A stretch of DNA of 64,000 nt. It comes from Paenibacillus tyrphae (GTDB lineage: Bacteria; Bacillota; Bacilli; Paenibacillales; NBRC-103111). The DNA lies in NCBI RefSeq assembly GCF_027925525.1, contig NZ_BSDJ01000019.1, forward strand, positions 1 to 64,000, in the 5' to 3' direction. Within the stretch, counting starts at the first letter, position 1. Each line of letters begins with the position of its first letter. Shown piece after piece: positions 34,996-43,429 of the stretch. Below the pieces are notes generated by a model, which was not told the origin of the DNA, ran no database searches, and saw only the letters and a list, made by a program, of their open reading frames with translations. Position numbers and translations under genes: made by a program.

Positions 34996-36210
34996 ATGAC
35001 ACCGCAACAGGTCGTCCTCCGTTTGGGGGAATTGACGCTTAAAGGACGCAACCGCCACCGGTTCGAGCAAGCGGTTTTGCAGCAGCTGAAACGGGTATTA
35101 CGTCCTTGGGGAGCCATCAAGTATGAAAAAGAATTCGGGCGAATCACGCTGCATTTGAACGGTACGCCTTACGAAACGGTGCGCGAACCGCTCAAGACGG
35201 TATTCGGCGTTGTATCGTTTAGTCCCGTACTTACGACTGAACTGGAGCTGGAGCGTGTGCAGGAAACGGCGCTTTTGGCGATGCGGGCCATGGAGTCGCA
35301 GCCGCGGACGTTCAAGGTCAGCGTGCGCCGCGTGAACAAAAGCTTCCCACACGATTCGCAGGAAATGAACCGGCTTGTCGGAGGCTTCGTATTAAGGGCG
35401 ATGCCCGACCTGAAAGTGGACGTGCACCGGCCGGAAGCGGAGTTGAAAGTCGAGCTACGCGAACGCCAAGCGCTCGTATACAGCCAAGTAGACCGGGGCG
35501 CAGGCGGGTTTCCGCTCGGTACGAACGGTAAAGCGGTGCTCATGCTGTCCGGGGGCATTGACAGTCCGGTAGCCGGATATTTGGCCATGCGCCAAGGTTT
35601 GGCGGTCGAAGCCGTCCATTTTCACAGCTACCCTTATACCAGCGAAAGATCGCAAGAGAAAGTGAAGGAACTGGTCCGGAAGCTGGCCGTATATGCCGGG
35701 CCGATCAAGCTGCACATGGTGCCGTTCACGAGCGTACAGACCAAGATTCACGAAGCGTATCGGGAAAATCTGCTGATCACGATATTGCGCAGAGCCATGA
35801 TGCGGATCGCTGAGAAGCTGGCCGAGGCGAACGGGGCGGGCGCCATCGTGACCGGGGAAAGCTTGGGACAAGTGGCAAGTCAAACGCTGGCCAGCATGAA
35901 TGCCATCGGCCGTGCCGTGCACCTTCCGCTGATCCGTCCGCTCGTTTGTATGGAAAAACTGGAAATCATCCGCCTCGCGGAGGCGATCGATTCATACGAA
36001 GTGTCTATTTTACCGTATGAGGATTGCTGCACGTTGTTTTTGCCGCCAAGTCCGAGCACCAACCCGAACTTGAAGGTTGTCGAAAGCATCGAAGAGGGAA
36101 TGTCTTGGCTGCAGGAAGAGATGGATGAAGCGGTGCGTAATACGGAAACCCTATGGATAGATACGGACCGTCGGACGGAACAAGAAGATCGATTCTCCTC
36201 ATTTTTCTAG
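34996..36210 (+). CDS. thiI: tRNA 4-thiouridine synthase ThiI
   Basis: ThiI makes 4-thiouridine at position 8 of tRNA. It has an N-terminal ferredoxin-like and THUMP domain and a PP-loop AANH domain with LMLSGGIDSPVAGYLAM. The 404-residue length means the C-terminal rhodanese domain of the E. coli form is missing, normal for Bacillales, where the cysteine desulfurase encoded just upstream is thought to donate sulfur directly. CGGAGG precedes ATG 34996. Confidence 0.95.
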   Translation: MTPQQVVLRLGELTLKGRNRHRFEQAVLQQLKRVLRPWGAIKYEKEFGRITLHLNGTPYETVREPLKTVFGVVSFSPVLTTELELERVQETALLAMRAMESQPRTFKVSVRRVNKSFPHDSQEMNRLVGGFVLRAMPDLKVDVHRPEAELKVELRERQALVYSQVDRGAGGFPLGTNGKAVLMLSGGIDSPVAGYLAMRQGLAVEAVHFHSYPYTSERSQEKVKELVRKLAVYAGPIKLHMVPFTSVQTKIHEAYRENLLITILRRAMMRIAEKLAEANGAGAIVTGESLGQVASQTLASMNAIGRAVHLPLIRPLVCMEKLEIIRLAEAIDSYEVSILPYEDCCTLFLPPSPSTNPNLKVVESIEEGMSWLQEEMDEAVRNTETLWIDTDRRTEQEDRFSSFF

Positions 36211-36273
36211 CTTATCCTATGCCATCGTTCGCCGGACTCCAGATCAAATTGAATGAGATGGAGGGTAACGACT

Positions 36274-36942
36274 ATGCTGGATTGGTTCATTTTGTTTCTG
36301 CAAATTATGCTGATCAATATCGTGCTGAGCGGCGACAATGCCGTCGTCATCGCTTTGGCGAGTAAAAATTTGCCTTTGCATCAGCGAAAGCAGGCGATTT
36401 GGTGGGGGGCCTTCGGGGCGATCGCCCTGCGGGTCGTGCTGACCGTCATTGCCGTCTATGTCTTAAAGGTGCCATTTATTCAAGCGCTCGGCTCGGTGCT
36501 GCTGCTGTGGATTGCCATCAAGCTGCTGATCGATGAGGAGGATCATTCCAACGTGAAGCAAGCGGCAACCCTCGGCAAAGCGGTCAGCACGATAATTTTG
36601 GCCGATTTCGTCATGAGCCTTGACAACGTATTGGCGATTGCGGCCAAAGCGAAGGGAGAGGTCGGGGTAATCATTCTCGGGATCGGGCTTAGCATTCCGA
36701 TTATCGTCTGGGGGAGCACCTTGGTTGTCAATTTACTGAAACGGTACCCCATTTTCGTTTATTTGGGAGCCGGTATTCTTGGCTATACCGCAGGGGAAAT
36801 GTTTATTGCTGACGAGAAGCTGGCAACCCGACTGTTCGGGGATATTTCGCATTATGTGCTGCCGATCGCCACGACATTGATCGTACTTGCGTCCGGCGTG
36901 CTTAAGAAATGGGTGTTCCGGCCGCGGCAGCGGCATACCTAG
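36274..36942 (+). CDS. TerC family integral membrane protein
   Basis: This 222-residue protein belongs to the TerC/YjbE family of membrane proteins, some of which export manganese or load it onto secreted enzymes. Acidic intramembrane motifs NIVLSGDNAVVIALAS and ADFVMSLDNVLAIAAKA are the two expected repeats. Seven membrane helices are likely. GGAGGGT is 7 bases before ATG 36274. The upstream gap of about 60 bases is too short for a yybP-ykoY manganese riboswitch and I see none. Confidence 0.92.
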   Translation: MLDWFILFLQIMLINIVLSGDNAVVIALASKNLPLHQRKQAIWWGAFGAIALRVVLTVIAVYVLKVPFIQALGSVLLLWIAIKLLIDEEDHSNVKQAATLGKAVSTIILADFVMSLDNVLAIAAKAKGEVGVIILGIGLSIPIIVWGSTLVVNLLKRYPIFVYLGAGILGYTAGEMFIADEKLATRLFGDISHYVLPIATTLIVLASGVLKKWVFRPRQRHT

Positions 36943-37021
36943 AAGGCCGGCAGGCTACCGGAACATCGTTTTTCAACCATGAAAAGGCATTGTAAATAAT
37001 CGGTTAATCCCGCAAGCTATC

Positions 37022-37050
37022 TTGCGTTTTGCGGCATCTGCACGTATAAT
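37022..37050 (+). promoter_or_regulatory. SigA promoter of typA
   Basis: TTGCGT (37022-37027), 17 bases, TATAAT (37045-37050). The -10 is perfect, the -35 moderate. Confidence 0.6.
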
Positions 37051-37062
37051 AAAGTGTGAATT

Positions 37063-37095
37063 GTAGCGTCGGCGCTTACGTCCGACGCTACTTTT
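37063..37095 (+). promoter_or_regulatory. Leader hairpin of typA, terminator-like
   Basis: GTAGCGTCGG (37063-37072) and CCGACGCTAC (37082-37091) are perfect 10-bp arms with a 9-base loop and TTTTG after them. It begins only a few bases after the predicted transcription start of typA and may work as an attenuator or a stabilising 5' hairpin. Confidence 0.65.
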
Positions 37096-37167
37096 GTGAA
37101 CGGGCTGCGCTCCGGCAACAAGGAGCACGACATTGAGCCAAATTCAAAGAGAGGATTTTGAGACTAC

Positions 37168-39009
37168 ATGCATTCGAGAGACAAAATTCGTAATATCGCC
37201 ATCATCGCCCACGTCGACCACGGCAAAACAACACTGGTGGATAAGCTGCTTCAGCAATCCGGAACGTTCCGGGAGAACGAGGCGGTGCAGGAACGCGCCA
37301 TGGACTCGAACGATATCGAACGGGAACGCGGCATTACCATTTTGGCGAAAAATACAGCCATCCAATACAAAGACTTCTTGATCAATATCGTCGATACTCC
37401 GGGCCACGCCGACTTCGGCGGCGAAGTGGAACGGATTATGAAAATGGTCGACGGCGTACTGCTTGTCGTCGACGCCTTCGAAGGAACGATGCCGCAGACG
37501 AAATTCGTGCTGCGCAAAGCGCTGGAACAGCATCTGACGCCGATCGTCGTCGTCAATAAAATCGACCGTCCGAACGCCAGACCGGCCGAAGTGGTCGATG
37601 AAGTGCTCGATTTGTTCATCGAGCTGGGAGCGGACGACAATCAGCTTGACTTCCCGGTCGTTTACGCATCGGGTCTTATGGGAATGTCCAGCTTGGATCC
37701 GGAAAAGCTGGACGAAAACATGCAGGCGCTCTATGATACGATCGTCAGCCACATTCCGGCGCCAACCGAGAACGTCGAGGAGCCTTTGCAATTCCTTGTC
37801 ACGCTGATGGATTATAACGAGTACTTGGGCCGGATCGCCATCGGCCGCGTAAACCGCGGAACGGTGCGTCAAGGTCAGCCGATTGCGGTCATCAACCGCG
37901 AAGGGCAAGTGAAGCAGGCGCGTGTCGAGAAGCTTTTCGGCTTTCAGGGCTTGAAGCGCATTGAGATCGAAGAGGCAGGCGCGGGCGATATCATCGCGAT
38001 CTCCGGAATCAAGGACATCAACATCGGAGAAACGCTGGCCGATCCGGCGAACCCGGAAGCTCTGCCGGTGCTCAAGATCGACGAACCGACGCTCCAGATG
38101 ACGTTTCTTGTGAACAACAGCCCATTTGCAGGCCGTGAAGGAAAATGGGTAACGAGCCGCAAGCTGCGCGAGCGTCTGTTCAAAGAGCTGGAAACCGACG
38201 TCAGCCTTCGCGTCGATGAAACGGACAGCCCCGACGCGTTTGTCGTATCCGGCCGCGGCGAGCTGCATCTCGGCATTTTGATCGAGAATATGCGCCGCGA
38301 AGGATTCGAGTTGCAAGTATCGAAGCCGGAAGTCATCATTCGCGTGATCGACGGCCAAAAAATGGAGCCGATCGAGCGGCTGATCATCGATTTGCCGGAA
38401 GACAGCATGGGCTCCGTTATGGAAAGCCTCGGTACGCGTAAAGCCGAGATGGTCAATATGATCAATAATGGCTCCGGCAACGTTCGTCTGGAGTTTCTCA
38501 TTCCGGCCCGCGGCTTGATCGGGTACCGGACCTACTTCCTGACGCTAACCCGAGGCTACGGCGTTATGAACCACGCGTTCGACAGCTACGGTCCGTATGC
38601 GGGCAGCGGCGTGGGCGGACGACATGAAGGCGTGCTGATCTCAAGCGAAACAGGTACTTCCACGTTCTATGGCATGCTATCGGTCGAAGACCGCGGTACG
38701 CTGTTCCTGGAACCAGGCACGGAGGTCTACGAAGGCATGATCGTTGGCGAGCACAACCGCGATAACGACATCATCGTCAACATTTGCAAAGAAAAACAGT
38801 TGACGAACGTCCGTTCGGCAACGAAGGAAGATACGGTCAAAATGAAAACGCCGCGGCTCTATTCGATGGAGCAGGCGCTCGAATATTTGAATGACGACGA
38901 ATACTGCGAAATTACGCCGAAGTCGATCCGCCTCCGCAAAAAAATATTGAACAAAGGCGAGCGCGAGCGTTTCGAAAAGCAGCGTAAAATGGCGGAAGCC
39001 AACGCTTAA
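37168..39009 (+). CDS. typA: Translational GTPase TypA/BipA
   Basis: TypA is a ribosome-bound GTPase of the EF-G family, important for ribosome assembly and stress or cold growth. The 613-residue protein has G1 [10 protein letters not shown]2 region [13 protein letters not shown]3 DTPGHADF, G4 NKIDRPN, and the EF-G-like domain III-V with the TypA-specific C-terminal end. GAGAGG is about 13 bases before ATG 37168, rather far. It corresponds to B. subtilis ylaG and is followed by ylaH as there. Confidence 0.96.
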   Translation: MHSRDKIRNIAIIAHVDHGKTTLVDKLLQQSGTFRENEAVQERAMDSNDIERERGITILAKNTAIQYKDFLINIVDTPGHADFGGEVERIMKMVDGVLLVVDAFEGTMPQTKFVLRKALEQHLTPIVVVNKIDRPNARPAEVVDEVLDLFIELGADDNQLDFPVVYASGLMGMSSLDPEKLDENMQALYDTIVSHIPAPTENVEEPLQFLVTLMDYNEYLGRIAIGRVNRGTVRQGQPIAVINREGQVKQARVEKLFGFQGLKRIEIEEAGAGDIIAISGIKDINIGETLADPANPEALPVLKIDEPTLQMTFLVNNSPFAGREGKWVTSRKLRERLFKELETDVSLRVDETDSPDAFVVSGRGELHLGILIENMRREGFELQVSKPEVIIRVIDGQKMEPIERLIIDLPEDSMGSVMESLGTRKAEMVNMINNGSGNVRLEFLIPARGLIGYRTYFLTLTRGYGVMNHAFDSYGPYAGSGVGGRHEGVLISSETGTSTFYGMLSVEDRGTLFLEPGTEVYEGMIVGEHNRDNDIIVNICKEKQLTNVRSATKEDTVKMKTPRLYSMEQALEYLNDDEYCEITPKSIRLRKKILNKGERERFEKQRKMAEANA

Positions 39010-39033
39010 TTCAACTCAATAAAGAAGACGCGG

Positions 39034-39062
39034 GAAAGCTCTGAGCAATCGGAGCTTTCTTT
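39034..39062 (+). terminator. Weak terminator after typA
   Basis: GAAAGCTC and GAGCTTTC form a perfect 8-bp stem with a 10-base loop, but only a short T-run follows, so read-through into ylaH is likely. Confidence 0.5.
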
Positions 39063-39087
39063 GCAAGTCTACATAAGGAGGATTCCG

Positions 39088-39360
39088 ATGCTCGAATGGC
39101 TGAGGGCGCATCCGTTTGTGACCTGGATCATCATCTTCGTGCTGATTACTTACGTGTACAATAAAGTATTCAAGACGCGGAAACTGCCGATTCTGAAAGA
39201 CGCTATCATTTACCTAATGCTGGCTCTCGGATCGGGGATGCTGCTGTTCTTTCAACTGGCGGGGCTGCCGATCGTGCTGAGCCTGACCGTCGCGGTCGTC
39301 CTGATGCTCATGGTGCGGATTCGCTACTACGTTCAGGATCGGGAAAACCGCAAATCGTAA
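39088..39360 (+). CDS. ylaH: YlaH-like membrane protein
   Basis: This 90-residue protein has three hydrophobic helices (FVTWIIIFVLITYVYNKVF, AIIYLMLALGSGMLLFFQL, PIVLSLTVAVVLMLMVRI) and fits the YlaH-like family, encoded next to typA in Bacillales. AAGGAGG is 6 bases before ATG 39088, so the GTG/other start at 39061 is rejected. Function unknown. Confidence 0.85.
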   Translation: MLEWLRAHPFVTWIIIFVLITYVYNKVFKTRKLPILKDAIIYLMLALGSGMLLFFQLAGLPIVLSLTVAVVLMLMVRIRYYVQDRENRKS

Positions 39361-39387
39361 GGGCTTGCTTAATGGAGGTGCTTAGCA

Positions 39388-39855
39388 ATGTCGGACTTCT
39401 GGCTAGTCCCCTTGTCGTGGGACGGGGAAACGGCTCTGCTCGGCGGAGAACGGCTTCGGCTTGAGCCCGAGGGCCTCAGGATGCGTTTCCTGGAAACGAT
39501 GGGACGAATCCATCCGCGGCTGCTGATGATGTTCAAAGCGCATTTGTTGCCGGAGGACGAGTCGGGCGAGGTCTGCGGTACGGAGGAGCTCCCCTTTGCA
39601 CTCGTGCAATCCGGCGATATTCGATTGTCCACCGCAGCAGAGCCTTCGGAAGCCATGACCGATGATGCGGATGAACATCCGACCTGGCGGCTGTCCCATT
39701 GTGCCGAAGCGTATTTGAACCGGATGCTGACGGCACGGGAAGCGGCAGCGCTGCTCCGGCAAGCTGAAGCCGAGCCGGAGGCGGAGCGCTGGCTGAATGT
39801 CATGCGGACATGGACGGCAGGCGGCCGTCAAGTGATTTTGCTGAGAGAGGACTGA
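39388..39855 (+). CDS. Unknown soluble protein
   Basis: I do not recognise this 155-residue acidic protein. It starts MSDFWLVPLSWDGETALL and has a Leu/Ala/Glu-rich C-terminal half. ATG 39388 follows GGAGG by 11 bases. It lies in a row with ylaH and the next small gene (6-base gap), which suggests one transcript. No signal peptide or membrane segment is seen. Confidence 0.75.
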   Translation: MSDFWLVPLSWDGETALLGGERLRLEPEGLRMRFLETMGRIHPRLLMMFKAHLLPEDESGEVCGTEELPFALVQSGDIRLSTAAEPSEAMTDDADEHPTWRLSHCAEAYLNRMLTAREAAALLRQAEAEPEAERWLNVMRTWTAGGRQVILLRED

Positions 39856-39861
39856 GAGCTT

Positions 39862-40137
39862 GTGAATTTACAGGATGCGGTGTTCAATTGGCTGCAGATC
39901 AGCATTGTGGCGGAGGCCCGGCCGGACGACCTGGCAGCATCGGAAACGAGAGATTTTTTTGAAGCGATTTTGCGGGAGGATCATCATCTCGAACGGTTCG
40001 TCCGCACGGCCGACGAAGAGACCTATACCGTGGAGTACGAAGAGGCTGGAGGCGTCTTCCATACGAGAAGGTTCGACCGCGAGCTCGCCGAACAGCTTTT
40101 AACGGACATTAACTCCAATCCGAAATACAATGATTGA
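39862..40137 (+). CDS. Unknown small soluble protein
   Basis: This 91-residue acidic protein begins at GTG 39862 (MNLQDAVFNWLQISIVAEARPDD) with GAGAGG upstream. It has a mixed alpha/beta pattern and no membrane segment. I do not know its family. It follows the preceding unknown gene by 6 bases and both are likely cotranscribed with ylaH. Confidence 0.72.
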   Translation: MNLQDAVFNWLQISIVAEARPDDLAASETRDFFEAILREDHHLERFVRTADEETYTVEYEEAGGVFHTRRFDRELAEQLLTDINSNPKYND

Positions 40138-40227
40138 CATATAACCCCGGACGGCGAGATACAATAAAATATCATTGTCCGAAGGGAGTGTCCGTGATAA
40201 CTGCTGGTAGCTGTTACCTACCCCGTA

Positions 40228-40236
40228 TGCTATAAT
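40228..40236 (+). promoter_or_regulatory. Probable extended -10 promoter
   Basis: TGCTATAAT at 40228-40236 is a perfect extended -10 about 40 bases ahead of the flavin-fold gene; no strong -35 is visible. Confidence 0.5.
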
Positions 40237-40277
40237 GGTCTTAGATTCGGAGACAAACCTTTACAGGAGGGGAGCCT

Positions 40278-40730
40278 ATGGCCGAAACGATCACAGCCTT
40301 GACGGAACAGCTCTTCGATCTACTCCAAAAGGATTCGTTTGCTCTCTTAAGTACGATCGATCATGAAACCGGTTCGCCTGCGACAAACGCCATTTCGTGG
40401 CTATTCGCTAAAGACCGGACGACGGTTCGTTTTGCCGTCGACCAGCGTTCGCGCATTTTGACGAACATCAAGCAGCATGCGCATGTGAATTTGACGGTTA
40501 TCGGCGCCGGCTCCGTCTTCGTGATTTACGGAAGCGCGCGTCAGGTTGCCGAAGCTCTTGACGGGGTTCCGTTCAAGCTGGCTTGCTATGATATTGACAT
40601 TGCTTCGGTGCGCGATGCGATGTTTTACGGAGCGCGCATTTCCGTTGCGCCTGAATATGAAAAAACGTACGACAATCGTGCCGCTGAGAAGCTGGACACG
40701 CAGGTGTTCGACGCGATGCAAAAAGCCTAA
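40278..40730 (+). CDS. Pyridoxamine 5'-phosphate oxidase family protein
   Basis: This 150-residue protein looks like an FMN-binding split-barrel member: LLSTIDHETGSPATNAISWLFAKDRTTVRFAVDQRSRILTNIKQHAHVNLTVIG. Many such proteins bind flavin, F420 or heme, and I cannot say which reaction it carries out. AGGAGGGGAG precedes ATG 40278. Its stop codon lies inside the ascending arm region of its terminator. Confidence 0.85.
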   Translation: MAETITALTEQLFDLLQKDSFALLSTIDHETGSPATNAISWLFAKDRTTVRFAVDQRSRILTNIKQHAHVNLTVIGAGSVFVIYGSARQVAEALDGVPFKLACYDIDIASVRDAMFYGARISVAPEYEKTYDNRAAEKLDTQVFDAMQKA

Positions 40731-40758
40731 GACCGTTAGTCGTCCTAGGCTTTTTTTC
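40720..40758 (+). terminator. Terminator overlapping the gene end
   Basis: AAAAAGCCTA (40720-40729) pairs with TAGGCTTTTT (40746-40755); the left arm includes the last codons and part of the stop. Confidence 0.82.
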
Positions 40759-40800
40759 CACCTCAAAGAACGTTACAGATTACTGCCTGGAACTTGCGGG

Positions 40801-41328
40801 TTACCTTTGAGCGGGCGGCTGAGATTGCAGCGGATTTACGTCACGCGGCATCTGCGGAACGATTCTGCCGATAATGGCCGCCATCTCCTCAGCGAAGCCG
40901 TTGATTGGCCTGCCGTTCATCGCTTGCTGTCTGATGTTCAACAAGCGCTGGTTTAAATCCATATCCGCGGTTACTAGCGCATCCACTCCGTATGGATCTT
41001 TTTTGAGCGCCTCCGCGACAGATAGCTTGATCGTTCCGACTTTCGCGCGATCCATGGCAGGCGGAACGTTGATTCCCACGACGGCCGTATTGCCGAAGAC
41101 AACGCAATTGGCGCTCTCCACATTCGGCACGCTGACAGCGATTTGCTCTAGTCTGTTGGCTACGGCGCGGGGGTCCTGAATTTCTTTTTTCTGCGGTGCC
41201 GTTTGCTTCACTTGTACTTGCCGGTTCGAATCGGCGGTCTGCGAGGGGGCAGCTCCATTTTTTGGTGCTTGGTTACATCCTGACACGACAGCGGACAACA
41301 TCAAGAGGGTCACGACAAACAATTTCAT
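40801..41328 (-). CDS. ylaJ: YhcN/YlaJ family sporulation lipoprotein
   Basis: This 175-residue lipoprotein has a signal peptide with lipobox VVSGC and a C-terminal domain of the YhcN/YlaJ family (RVANRLEQIA-like start, NCVVFGNTAVVGINV, then VAEALKKDPYGVDALVTADMDLNQRL), proteins found in spores and needed for proper germination or outgrowth in relatives. ATG 41328 follows AAAGGACG by 8-9 bases; TTG 41334 is less likely. It is transcribed divergently from ylaK, matching the ylaJ-ylaK neighbourhood of B. subtilis. Confidence 0.88.
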   Translation of the reverse strand: MKLFVVTLLMLSAVVSGCNQAPKNGAAPSQTADSNRQVQVKQTAPQKKEIQDPRAVANRLEQIAVSVPNVESANCVVFGNTAVVGINVPPAMDRAKVGTIKLSVAEALKKDPYGVDALVTADMDLNQRLLNIRQQAMNGRPINGFAEEMAAIIGRIVPQMPRDVNPLQSQPPAQR

Positions 41329-41431
41329 CAGCAATCGTCCTTTCTTTTCGTCATCGGCTTTGGCTAGTTTGTCCTGACGGGAAAATTCCTATGTATTGAG
41401 CCGAACCAAACACCGAACCTGGGAGGGACTC

Positions 41432-42769
41432 ATGATGAAAAAAATTTATGTGCTGGATACCAATGTGCTGCTGCAGGACCCGAACGCGATTTACGCTTTT
41501 GAAGATAACGATATTATTATTCCGGCGGTCGTATTGGAGGAAATCGACTCCAAGAAACGCAACGCGGACGAACTGGGGCGCAATGCGCGCCAAATCTCCC
41601 GGATGCTCGACGGGCTCCGCAGCGACGGCCGGCTGTTTGAAGGCATCGGGCTTCCCGGCGGCGGTAGCCTGAAGGTGGAACTGAACCATCGGAGCTTCGC
41701 GAAGCTGCAGGAAGTGTTCGCCGAAGTGACGAACGACAATCGAATTTTGGCGGTAGCGCTTAATTATTTGCTGGAAGAGAAGGAGAAATCCGACCCGAAG
41801 CCGGTTATTCTGGTCAGCAAAGACGTGCTCGTCCGGATCAAAGCCGACGTGTTGGGCATTACGGCACAAGATTATTTGACCGACCGGGTCGTTAATGTGG
41901 CCGGAGACATTTACACCGGACATTTGACCTTGTTGGTGCACCCTTCGGTCATCGACGAGTTTTACACGTACCGCTATTTAAGTACCAATTCGCTGCAGCT
42001 CGGCTATACGCTTCATCCGCACGAATTCGTCATCTTGAAAGACGAGATGGGCACCAGCAAGTCGGCGCTGCTTAAAGTGAATGCCGACGGGAAGAAGCTG
42101 GAGCCGCTTTTCCTTAGCAATGACCCGATCTGGGGAATCGCGGCGCGGAATGCTCAGCAGCGCATGGCTTTGGAGCTGCTGCTCAACGACGATATTCCGC
42201 TGGTCACGCTGACGGGCAAAGCAGGCACGGGGAAAACGCTGCTGACGCTTGCTGCAGGCTTATTAAAGGTCGAGGACGAAAGAAAGTATAAAAAACTGCT
42301 GATTGCCCGTCCCGTCGTTCCGATGGGCAAGGACATCGGGTACTTGCCGGGAGAAAAAGAAGAAAAGCTGCGGCCGTGGATGCAGCCGATCTACGATAAT
42401 TTGGAGTATTTGTTCGATACGAAAAAGCCGGGCGATATCGATAAAATATTGGCGGGGCTCGGCAGCATTCAAGTCGAGGCGCTGACCTACATCCGCGGAC
42501 GGTCCATTCCCGGCCAGTTCATCATCATTGACGAAGCTCAGAACCTGTCCAAGCACGAGGTCAAGACGATCGTTTCCCGTGTCGGCGAGGGCAGTAAGAT
42601 CGTCCTGCTGGGCGATCCCGAGCAGATCGACCATCCGTATCTGGATGCCTCAAGCAACGGCCTTACGTATGTTGTCGAGCGCTTTAAGGAGCAAACGATC
42701 AGCGGACACATCATGCTGGAGCGCGGGGAGCGCTCGCATCTGGCGCAGCTAGCCGCCGATTTGCTGTAG
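41432..42769 (+). CDS. ylaK: PIN-PhoH ATPase (YlaK/PhoH2)
   Basis: This protein joins an N-terminal PIN ribonuclease domain to a PhoH ATPase, the PhoH2 arrangement known for RNA helicase/RNase activity. PIN residues are Asp in YVLDTNVLLQDP, Glu in LEEIDSKK and NDNRILAVAL. The ATPase has GKAGTGKTLL and FIIIDEAQNLSKHE. ATG 41432 and ATG 41435 both follow GGGAGGG; the second has the better 7-base distance. It is a paralogue of the shorter PhoH at 13136. Confidence 0.94.
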   Translation: MMKKIYVLDTNVLLQDPNAIYAFEDNDIIIPAVVLEEIDSKKRNADELGRNARQISRMLDGLRSDGRLFEGIGLPGGGSLKVELNHRSFAKLQEVFAEVTNDNRILAVALNYLLEEKEKSDPKPVILVSKDVLVRIKADVLGITAQDYLTDRVVNVAGDIYTGHLTLLVHPSVIDEFYTYRYLSTNSLQLGYTLHPHEFVILKDEMGTSKSALLKVNADGKKLEPLFLSNDPIWGIAARNAQQRMALELLLNDDIPLVTLTGKAGTGKTLLTLAAGLLKVEDERKYKKLLIARPVVPMGKDIGYLPGEKEEKLRPWMQPIYDNLEYLFDTKKPGDIDKILAGLGSIQVEALTYIRGRSIPGQFIIIDEAQNLSKHEVKTIVSRVGEGSKIVLLGDPEQIDHPYLDASSNGLTYVVERFKEQTISGHIMLERGERSHLAQLAADLL

Positions 42770-42775
42770 GAAGAC

Positions 42776-42833
42776 AAAAAAACGGTGATGCCAACGATAG
42801 AAATCAATCTATCGCTGCACCACCGTTTTTTCG
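42776..42833. terminator. Bidirectional terminator
   Basis: AAAAAACGGTG and CACCGTTTTTT enclose an inner stem CGATAG/CTATCG. It stands between the convergent ylaK and the minus-strand gene that ends at 42854. Confidence 0.85.
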
Positions 42834-42853
42834 TTAAATAGACAGATCAGGCA

Positions 42854-43387
42854 TTACTGTTCGGGCGAATAAATCCATTCCACAGTGCCGCCGTAGGCGC
42901 GGGCAATGCCTTCCGCAAGCTCGGCCAATTGGGCTTCGATGGCGAAGGCAGAGCCGCCTCCCGGCTCCGGCCAAGCAGCAAGCAAATGCTCCTCAAGCTG
43001 CGCTTTTGCCTGCTGCGGCTCGAAGGCCCGCCCAAGCGCATCGTTTGCCTCCGTCGCAGCCCGCAGCCGGCATAAGGCGACGAGCTCTGCATACAGATAA
43101 ACGTTCTCCAGACGGCTGACGAAGCCGTAATCGCCGAAGGCCGGATACGTCGTGACCGGAGCCGGCAGCAGAAGCACGTTTAGTTCCTCGGACGGAATGG
43201 CATACTGCTCCAAAATAGGCATAAGCTGCTCCAGCTCTTCCGGGGACGAAAAAATCATCAGCTCCTTGTCCCGATCAAACAAAGCAGTCTTTTCGGCCAA
43301 CGCTTTAACAATCTGGGCATAATAGCCGGCACGCTTGTCTTCGGGGATATCCAGAGCTGCCGCATATTTGAGCACGGGCTTCGTCAA
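42854..43387 (-). CDS. Unknown soluble protein
   Basis: I do not recognise this roughly 177-residue acidic, helix-rich protein. TTG 43387 is 10 bases from GAGGAG (43398-43403); an in-frame GTG at 43396 is only one base away and thus less likely. It has no signal peptide or membrane segment. It lies 43 bases after the coiled-coil gene on the same strand and may share its transcript. Confidence 0.72.
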   Translation of the reverse strand: MTKPVLKYAAALDIPEDKRAGYYAQIVKALAEKTALFDRDKELMIFSSPEELEQLMPILEQYAIPSEELNVLLLPAPVTTYPAFGDYGFVSRLENVYLYAELVALCRLRAATEANDALGRAFEPQQAKAQLEEHLLAAWPEPGGGSAFAIEAQLAELAEGIARAYGGTVEWIYSPEQ

Positions 43388-43429
43388 CGTTTTCACGCTC
43401 CTCTTCTTCGGGGCGGATCAGCTTAGAAA

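Noticed and set aside
36211-36273. yybP-ykoY manganese riboswitch before the TerC-family gene
   Set aside because: The gap is only 63 bases, too short, and no conserved loop motif is present.
37144-38358. Minus-strand open frame of 404 codons opposite typA
   Set aside because: Shadow of the TypA coding strand, which has all GTPase motifs.
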